DNA of 11,966 bases from Thermoplasmata archaeon (GTDB taxonomy: Archaea; Thermoplasmatota; Thermoplasmata; SG8-5; JAGLSY01). How positions within the stretch are numbered: the first letter of the stretch is position 1; each line of letters begins with the position of its first letter. The notes below the pieces were generated by a model, which was not told the DNA's origin, did no database searches, and worked only from the letters and a program-made list of their open reading frames with translations. The DNA is taken from the NCBI GenBank assembly GCA_023135545.1, contig JAGLSY010000065.1, forward strand, positions 1-11,966, in the 5' to 3' direction. This document shows positions 6,770 to 11,966 of this stretch, piece by piece. Made by a program: the position numbers and the translations under genes.

Positions 6770-9700
6770 TTGAGGATTCGTGTTCCGGAACAGAACTATG
6801 ACCACAAGGTCATCGAGGAAACCAATAAATCATACTGGGATAAGACGCGGACCTACAATAACATCAAGAAAGACAAGGAGAAGGGAAAGACTTTTTTCAT
6901 CAATGACGGCCCGCCCTTTGCACTGGACACCATATCTCTTGGCCTGGTAAGAAACAAGATTATCAAGGATACCGTAATCCGCTACAAGAGAGCAAAAGGC
7001 TTCAACGTGAGGGACCAGCCCTGCTTTGACATGCACGGTGTTCCTATTGAGATTGCGGTTGAAAGGGATCTGGAAATAGGAAACAAGAAGGAAATAGTGG
7101 AGAATGGTGTTGACAACTTTGTCGAAGCATGCCGCGAACGTGCCGCCCGGAATTACAAATTCATGGTGGAATTTTTCCGCTCTGTGGACATCTGGCAAGA
7201 CTGGGACAATCCCAGCCTCAGTGATGACAACCAGTTCATAGAAAGTGCCTGGTGGGCCTTGAAAAAAGCCCATGACAAAGAATTGCTGAACCAGGAAAAA
7301 CGCCTTGTCCAGTGGTGCCCGAGATGCGAGACATCCCTGGCTGAAGCGGAGATTGTCTACACGACGGTTGCCGGACGCGGGGTATATCTCAAATTTCCGA
7401 TAAAGGGCCGGCGTGACGAGTATATTGTCATATGGACCACATATCCTTGGACCATCCTGGCCAACATGGCAATCGCGGTGAACCCAAACCAGAATTATGC
7501 CAGAGTTACAATCCGAAAGGGCGGTAAGAAAGAGGTTATCATCACTCTGGAATCCAAGATACAGGAACTGGTTGATACAACCAATATCGATGCCTTCGAG
7601 ATTATCGAAACCCTGAGCGGCGAGCAGCTGAAGGGCCTGGAATACTTCCATCCTATGATGGGCGAGATAAAATTCCAGAGAAATGTTTCCGGCCAGTGGG
7701 TTCACAAGATTATAACATCCGAGAGAATCGGAACACGGAAAACCGGCAGTGTCGGAATATCACCGGGCCATGGATTTCTTGATTTTTCACTTGGGAGCGA
7801 GTACAACCTTCCCACTTTCTGCCCCATAGACGAGAGGGGTTTTTATACAACCGCCGTGGGCATGAAATACGGGGGTAAATATATCAAGGAAGTCGAGGAA
7901 ACAATCATAAGCGACCTGAAGGCCTTGAGATTCGTGCTTCACGAGCATGACCTTACCCATAGAAAGGGCCATTGCTGGAGATGTGATACTCAGATAGTCC
8001 ACCGCATCACGAAACAATGGTTCCTGGATGTAGGTGATGTTTCTGATAAGATTATCAGGGCTATCGGCAAGATAGATTGGACTCCGAAACACGCCGGTAA
8101 TGAGCTTTTTGAAAAAACCCAGCAGGCTTCCAGCTGGTGCATATCGAGGCAAAGGTACTGGGGCATCCCTATCCCCATCTGGGAATGTCTTACAGACATC
8201 TGCGGCCATCATAAGATAATCGGCTCCACAAAGGAACTTCAAAAGGCCCATGGGTACGGCAAAAACATGGACCTTCATATACCATCGATTGACAATATTT
8301 CCCTGGAATGCCCCAAGTGCAATGGGTTGATGAAACGGGTGCCGGATGTGCTTGACGTCTGGTTTGATTCCAGCATTAACTCATGGGCACAGCTCAACTA
8401 TCCGAAAGACAAGAAGGAGTTCAAGAAATGGTGGCCTCCGGAATGGTTATGCGAGGGTCATGAGCAGATCAAGGGGTGGTTCTACAGCCAGCTGTGCACC
8501 AACTTGCTGGTGCTGGGGAAGAATCCATACAAATCCGCGCTGGTGCATGGGCGCTCGGCTCTGGACCCGGACCTGTCATCTGCCAATGAAGGCATTCCGG
8601 ACAACGAGATTATCTCCAATCTGATGGACCAGTACGGTGTTGATGCCCTACGCTTTTCACTGGCGACGGGCTCGGCACCATGGGACAATGATTCTTTATC
8701 CGAATATGATATCGAGCATGCTGCGCGGCTGCTCAGAAAACTCTGGAATATTTCATATTACATAGCAAAGAACATTGAGATTAAAGAGTTTGATCCGCAG
8801 AGCATAGAGATGGAAAAGGTACTGAATAAACTGGAAATTGAAGACAGGTGGATGCTTTCCAGGTTGGAAACAGTTTCCAAAGAGCTCGAGCGGAAATACG
8901 AGTCCTTTGAACTGCATGAAGCGGCCAGCATAATCGAATCATTCATTAATCAGGACTTCTCAAACACATACCTTAAAATAGTCAAAAAAAGGTTGAAAGA
9001 CAGGGAAGCAGGAAAGTCCATTGAGCCACTGCTGAAAACATTGCATTACAGCCTTGAGCGTCTCGCAATCATGATTGCTCCCATTTGCCCACACATTTCA
9101 GAACAGATATACCAGAGCATCAACGGCAAAAAACTGTCTGTCCATCTACTTGAATGGCCAAAGGCGAATCGCGCATTCATCAACGAAGGCCTGGAAGGCG
9201 TGATGAAAAACATAAGAGAGATCACCCATGCCGTGCTCAAAGCAAGGCATTATGCAGGTCACAGGCTGCGTTGGCCTTTAAAGAACCTTGTCATCGAGGT
9301 TCATGACCATGAGCTTCACGAGGCAATAGAGCCTTTCGCTGATGTATTGTCTGCCCTCACCAACTCAAAGAAGGTCGAGCTTGTTCCCGAGGGTCATGAA
9401 TGGGAGGGGAGAGAGTTCGAGGTCAGTACCAACCCCAAGGCCATTGGCAAGGCATACAAGCAATGGGAAAGAAAAATCGCGATGATGCTTAAGATGAGGT
9501 CGGCCAAGGAAATTAAAGATAAGATCGAAAAGGGCGAATATTACCTGGGAATAGAAGGCCACAAAGTCAAAATACTTCCAGAGATGGTGAGCTTTACCAC
9601 AAAGCTTCCAGAACACATAATAAATGAGGTGTTTTCACAAGGTGAGATCTACCTGGACCTAGAGCAGGAAGATGAGCTCATGTCCGAATGCTACACACTG

Positions 9701-11785
9701 GACATTATCAGAAGGGTTCAGGACATGAGGAAGGATATGGCGCTGGACATGGAAGAATTCATAAAGATCCAGATTTCCATGGGCGAAAAACTCTTGGAAT
9801 GGTTGCTCGAGGGGAAATGGTTGGATACGGTGGCCGAAAAAACCAACTGCAACCAGCTGGAAATTGTTGAGGATATTGACGATACGGAGTTCATCGTGGA
9901 GTGGGAGATAGACGGAGAAGAAGTGGTAATCGGAATCGAATCACTGCATGTCAAGACTGCGATAGATGAGCTGACCCGCATGCCGGGAATTACCAAGGAT
10001 ATCGCACTGGCCCTCATTGATGTCGAGGTCAACGACGCAGAGTCTCTCAAATCTGCCGAGAGGGAATTCCTGCTCAAGATTCCGGGCATCAACCACGCAA
10101 AGATAAGAAAAATAAAAGAATATTTTGAGACACCCGAAGAGTTGCGGGTTGCACGTGAAGAAAACCTGTGCCCGGTCTGTGAGGGAGAAATTGATACTGG
10201 TATCCCTTACTGTGAAAGATGCGGTGTTAAATTGACCGGTGATGATGACAGCATTGATGTGGAATTCATTGGAGATATCGTTGACGAAGATGAGGATGAA
10301 CTGGATTTCCAGGAAGACGAGGAGGTAATCGCCGAGGCAGAGCCAGAGAAGGTGGTCCCGGAAACCGGAGAGAGAATTGTTGTTCCGGAAGATGACGGGA
10401 TGGAATATGATTACATCAGCGACATCGAGGCAGAGGACATCTCTATAGAGGTGGCAGCCAAGCCGCTGGAGGATGGTCCGGAACAGGATGAGGCCCTCGT
10501 GGAAGGGCACATTGACGAGAAGAAAATCAAGGACATCATAATCACGGGAGATAAAGACGAGATCATATCCACCTTCTCCAATCTGTTCGAGATAAATCCG
10601 TCTGTTGCAAAGAGCCTTTACGAGGTGGGATACGACAGCATAGAATCGATAAAGGATGCCTCGGAAAACGATTTGAAAAATATTAAAGGCATCGGAAAGG
10701 CCACCGCACGAAAGATATTACGCCTTGTATCCGAAAAACAAGAACAGATGTGCTCCCTCTGCAACGCCATAGTCGAGGAAGGCTCGACCGAATGCCCGAG
10801 ATGCAGCACATTGTTTGCAGGAGCCTCCAAAGAGGGACCGGGAGTTGACGAAGATGAGATGCCTGAGGAAGCCTTACCAGCAGAAGAAGCACCAGTTGTT
10901 GAGGAAGTCAAGATAGAAGAGCCAGAACCTGAAGTAGATGACATTAAAGAGGTAGAAGAGGAAACTCCCGAAGAGCCTGTGGAACCAGAAGTTCCCGAAG
11001 AAATTCCAGAAGAGCCAATCGGGGAGGAAGATGTAGTGGCGGAAGCAGAGGAAGAGGCGAAAACCCTTCACTCCGAGGCAATGGAATTGAGACAGAGCGG
11101 CTACACTGAAGAAGCCCTAGCGTCCATAAACAAGGCTCTGGAAACCCACCCCGAGAACGGTTTACTGCTTCGCGAGAAGGAAGACCTGGAAGTTGAGATT
11201 GAATTGATGAGCGATTATGATACCAAGATATCCGGAGAAGATGCCGCGATAATCATCGATGTTGATGAGACTACGGATGAGGATGATTTCCCGGCACTTA
11301 TTGCCGATGCAATTGATGTCTATTTGGAAAAACTGAAGGACAGCTATACCTACCTGATACCGGAAGAGAGAAGCTATCTGTCATATAGATATCTCTGCAA
11401 CGAGCTTAAACACGGCCGCCCGGGATTTTGCGTTACAAGAAGCTTCCCGGACAAGATAAAGAGCAAGTTTGACCTGGGTGATACGCCAATTCTCTGGCTG
11501 TCAAATGTGGGGAAAGATAATGCGATACGGCCGAAGGACCTGGAAAAGCTCAGCCTGTCATTCGAGCAATTCCTTTCAAGCAAGGGTGGAATTATCCTGT
11601 TGGATGGAATAGAGTATCTTATTACAAATAACAAATTCATCACTGTTTTGCGGCTTATCCAATCATTGAGGGACCAGGTGGCGATAAACAAATCCATTTT
11701 ACTGATTTCCGTCAACCCGTCCACGCTGGAAAAGAGTGAGTTGAACCTGCTGGAGCGGGAAGTAGACTTAGTTATTAAAAATTAA
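6770..11785 (+). CDS. ileS: Motif-degenerate isoleucyl-tRNA synthetase fused to HhH, zinc-ribbon, TPR and DUF835 tail
   Basis: A 1671-residue protein from TTG 6770; no ATG or GTG lies upstream in frame, and MRIRVPEQNYD is a normal archaeal IleRS beginning. Residues 1-~1058 match IleRS throughout: DMHGVPIE (87-94), QWCPRCETSLAEAE, editing domain around 222-345, HCWRC, WCISRQRYWGIPIPIW, DVWFDS (529-534), GWFY (569-572), VHG (592-594), YGVDALRFSL, then the anticodon-binding and C-terminal domains. The HIGH position reads SLGL (56-59) and the KMSKS position DLSSA (601-605), so both ATP-binding signatures are absent. In the editing site TTT reads TTY (223-225) and the conserved His reads G329, while D338 is kept. 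Residues ~1060-1671 are extra: HhH (~1069-1119), zinc ribbon C1134/C1137/C1148/C1151, acidic linker, HhH (~1272-1320), zinc ribbon C1328/C1331/C1342/C1345, Glu/Pro-rich linker, TPR-like helices (~1430-1465), and DUF835 (~1525-1665: CVTRSFP, WLSN, LLDGIEYLITNN). I infer a tRNA-binding pseudo-synthetase or regulator; a divergent active enzyme is not excluded. Confidence 0.88.
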   Translation: MRIRVPEQNYDHKVIEETNKSYWDKTRTYNNIKKDKEKGKTFFINDGPPFALDTISLGLVRNKIIKDTVIRYKRAKGFNVRDQPCFDMHGVPIEIAVERDLEIGNKKEIVENGVDNFVEACRERAARNYKFMVEFFRSVDIWQDWDNPSLSDDNQFIESAWWALKKAHDKELLNQEKRLVQWCPRCETSLAEAEIVYTTVAGRGVYLKFPIKGRRDEYIVIWTTYPWTILANMAIAVNPNQNYARVTIRKGGKKEVIITLESKIQELVDTTNIDAFEIIETLSGEQLKGLEYFHPMMGEIKFQRNVSGQWVHKIITSERIGTRKTGSVGISPGHGFLDFSLGSEYNLPTFCPIDERGFYTTAVGMKYGGKYIKEVEETIISDLKALRFVLHEHDLTHRKGHCWRCDTQIVHRITKQWFLDVGDVSDKIIRAIGKIDWTPKHAGNELFEKTQQASSWCISRQRYWGIPIPIWECLTDICGHHKIIGSTKELQKAHGYGKNMDLHIPSIDNISLECPKCNGLMKRVPDVLDVWFDSSINSWAQLNYPKDKKEFKKWWPPEWLCEGHEQIKGWFYSQLCTNLLVLGKNPYKSALVHGRSALDPDLSSANEGIPDNEIISNLMDQYGVDALRFSLATGSAPWDNDSLSEYDIEHAARLLRKLWNISYYIAKNIEIKEFDPQSIEMEKVLNKLEIEDRWMLSRLETVSKELERKYESFELHEAASIIESFINQDFSNTYLKIVKKRLKDREAGKSIEPLLKTLHYSLERLAIMIAPICPHISEQIYQSINGKKLSVHLLEWPKANRAFINEGLEGVMKNIREITHAVLKARHYAGHRLRWPLKNLVIEVHDHELHEAIEPFADVLSALTNSKKVELVPEGHEWEGREFEVSTNPKAIGKAYKQWERKIAMMLKMRSAKEIKDKIEKGEYYLGIEGHKVKILPEMVSFTTKLPEHIINEVFSQGEIYLDLEQEDELMSECYTLDIIRRVQDMRKDMALDMEEFIKIQISMGEKLLEWLLEGKWLDTVAEKTNCNQLEIVEDIDDTEFIVEWEIDGEEVVIGIESLHVKTAIDELTRMPGITKDIALALIDVEVNDAESLKSAEREFLLKIPGINHAKIRKIKEYFETPEELRVAREENLCPVCEGEIDTGIPYCERCGVKLTGDDDSIDVEFIGDIVDEDEDELDFQEDEEVIAEAEPEKVVPETGERIVVPEDDGMEYDYISDIEAEDISIEVAAKPLEDGPEQDEALVEGHIDEKKIKDIIITGDKDEIISTFSNLFEINPSVAKSLYEVGYDSIESIKDASENDLKNIKGIGKATARKILRLVSEKQEQMCSLCNAIVEEGSTECPRCSTLFAGASKEGPGVDEDEMPEEALPAEEAPVVEEVKIEEPEPEVDDIKEVEEETPEEPVEPEVPEEIPEEPIGEEDVVAEAEEEAKTLHSEAMELRQSGYTEEALASINKALETHPENGLLLREKEDLEVEIELMSDYDTKISGEDAAIIIDVDETTDEDDFPALIADAIDVYLEKLKDSYTYLIPEERSYLSYRYLCNELKHGRPGFCVTRSFPDKIKSKFDLGDTPILWLSNVGKDNAIRPKDLEKLSLSFEQFLSSKGGIILLDGIEYLITNNKFITVLRLIQSLRDQVAINKSILLISVNPSTLEKSELNLLEREVDLVIKN

Positions 11786-11806
11786 TTTCCATGTGTCCTC
11801 ATTGTT

Positions 11807-11844
11807 TTCAGAGAGTTAGGGAGTTTAATGAGTTAATCTCTGAA
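11807..11844 (+). repeat. Inverted repeat just downstream of the IleRS-like gene
   Basis: TTCAGAGA (11807-11814) and TCTCTGAA (11837-11844) are exact reverse complements around a 22-nt AT-rich loop, starting 21 nt after the stop codon. It could end or stabilise the long mRNA, but no T-run follows the right arm, so a terminator call is weak. Confidence 0.45.
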
Positions 11845-11936
11845 GGGTAAGTTCAAAGAACTCAAGCACTCTCGAAACTCAAGGGTACAAAGCCCAACAG
11901 TAAGAACTCCTTGAACTCAATCAACTCACGGAACTA
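11813..11936. repeat. Degenerate inverted array of a 9-nt GAGTT/AACTC unit
   Basis: GAGTT occurs at 11813, 11821 and 11830. Its reverse complement AACTC occurs at 11859, 11876, 11905, 11914 and 11923, with a variant AACTA at 11932. The last four are spaced by exactly 9 nt, and the GAGTT copies by 8 and 9 nt. The two arms can therefore pair with one another in several registers. AGTTC-AAA-GAACT (11850-11862) is a perfect small palindrome in the middle. The unit resembles degenerate short tandem-repeat DNA; I see no coding function. Confidence 0.55.
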
Positions 11937-11966
11937 ATCAATCATTAATCCTTGATAAGGCTCATG

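Larger units (their letters stand above)
11786..11966. other. Non-coding end of the window
   Basis: No start-to-stop frame of useful length, tRNA or promoter is recognisable here. The short open stretches are low-complexity peptides generated by the GAGTT/AACTC repeats. The region is AT-rich and holds only the repeats described separately. The next gene must begin beyond 11966, or the sequence ending in CATG belongs to the edge of one that cannot be judged. Confidence 0.5.

Noticed and set aside
6830..7705. Long open frame (291 codons) on the minus strand
   Set aside because: It lies wholly opposite the conserved IleRS catalytic core, its translation has no family-like motifs, and it is explained as a codon-bias shadow of the plus-strand gene.
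7787..8278. 163-codon minus-strand open frame
   Set aside because: It is antisense to conserved IleRS motifs (HCWRC, WCISRQRYWG) and has no recognisable protein features of its own.
8346..8624. A frameshift explaining the missing KMSKS (and likewise HIGH) motif
   Set aside because: I read the overlapping plus-strand frame here; it gives no KMSKS-like string, and conserved IleRS sequence continues in the same frame on both sides. The same holds around 6935. The changes are substitutions in frame.
11813..11936. CRISPR array
   Set aside because: The repeat unit is only 5-9 nt, has no constant spacer-repeat pattern, changes orientation halfway and has no cas genes nearby.
11902..11946. Short peptide frame at the window end (reads ELLELNQLTELINH in one frame)
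   Set aside because: There is no start codon or ribosome site, and the apparent periodicity comes from the 9-nt DNA repeat.

Overview
The window looks archaeal. It carries the two enzymes that make archaeal ether lipids, geranylgeranylglyceryl phosphate synthase and a UbiA-type digeranylgeranylglyceryl phosphate synthase. The isoleucyl-tRNA synthetase sequence is of the archaeal type. TATA-like boxes lie about 25-28 nt upstream of several start codons, as on leaderless archaeal mRNAs. The DUF835 domain and a TPR/AAA signalling ATPase suggest a euryarchaeon, perhaps an uncultivated Thermoplasmatota relative. That placement is inference. There are no rRNA, tRNA, insertion sequence or CRISPR features.

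Layout. Positions 1-2696 (minus strand) hold the N-terminal 898 residues of a large STAND/AAA-type ATPase with many TPRs; its C-terminus runs off the left edge. It is divergent across a short AT-rich intergenic region from a two-gene ABC exporter operon (ATPase about 2813-3550, 12-TM permease 3555-5057) that ends in an intrinsic-type hairpin/T-run terminator. Next, 5143-6710 is an overlapping operon of digeranylgeranylglyceryl phosphate synthase and geranylgeranylglyceryl phosphate synthase, which form the two ether bonds of archaeal membrane lipids. From 6770 to 11785 there is one 1671-codon gene starting with TTG. The last 180 bases are non-coding and contain inverted arrays of a GAGTT/AACTC motif, partly spaced at exactly 9 nt.

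The outstanding object is the 1671-residue gene. Its first ~1058 residues align by eye along a whole archaeal isoleucyl-tRNA synthetase, including the DVWFDS, GWFY, WCISRQRYWG and anticodon-domain motifs. Both ATP-site signatures of class I synthetases are gone: HIGH reads SLGL and KMSKS reads DLSSA. The editing pocket is also partly eroded. The remaining ~610 residues are a multidomain tail: helix-hairpin-helix, zinc ribbon, acidic linker, second helix-hairpin-helix, second zinc ribbon, acidic/proline-rich linker, a TPR-like pair of helices, and a C-terminal DUF835 domain. A tRNA-binding body with a lost active site, tied to nucleic-acid-binding and signalling-type domains, resembles in logic the HisRS-like domain of eukaryotic Gcn2. 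A tRNA- or amino-acid-sensing regulator is a reasonable hypothesis. If so, the genome should encode a second, canonical IleRS elsewhere.

The other genes are ordinary by comparison, although the ATPase at the left has an apparent extra domain (roadblock/longin-like by pattern) inserted between Walker A and Walker B.
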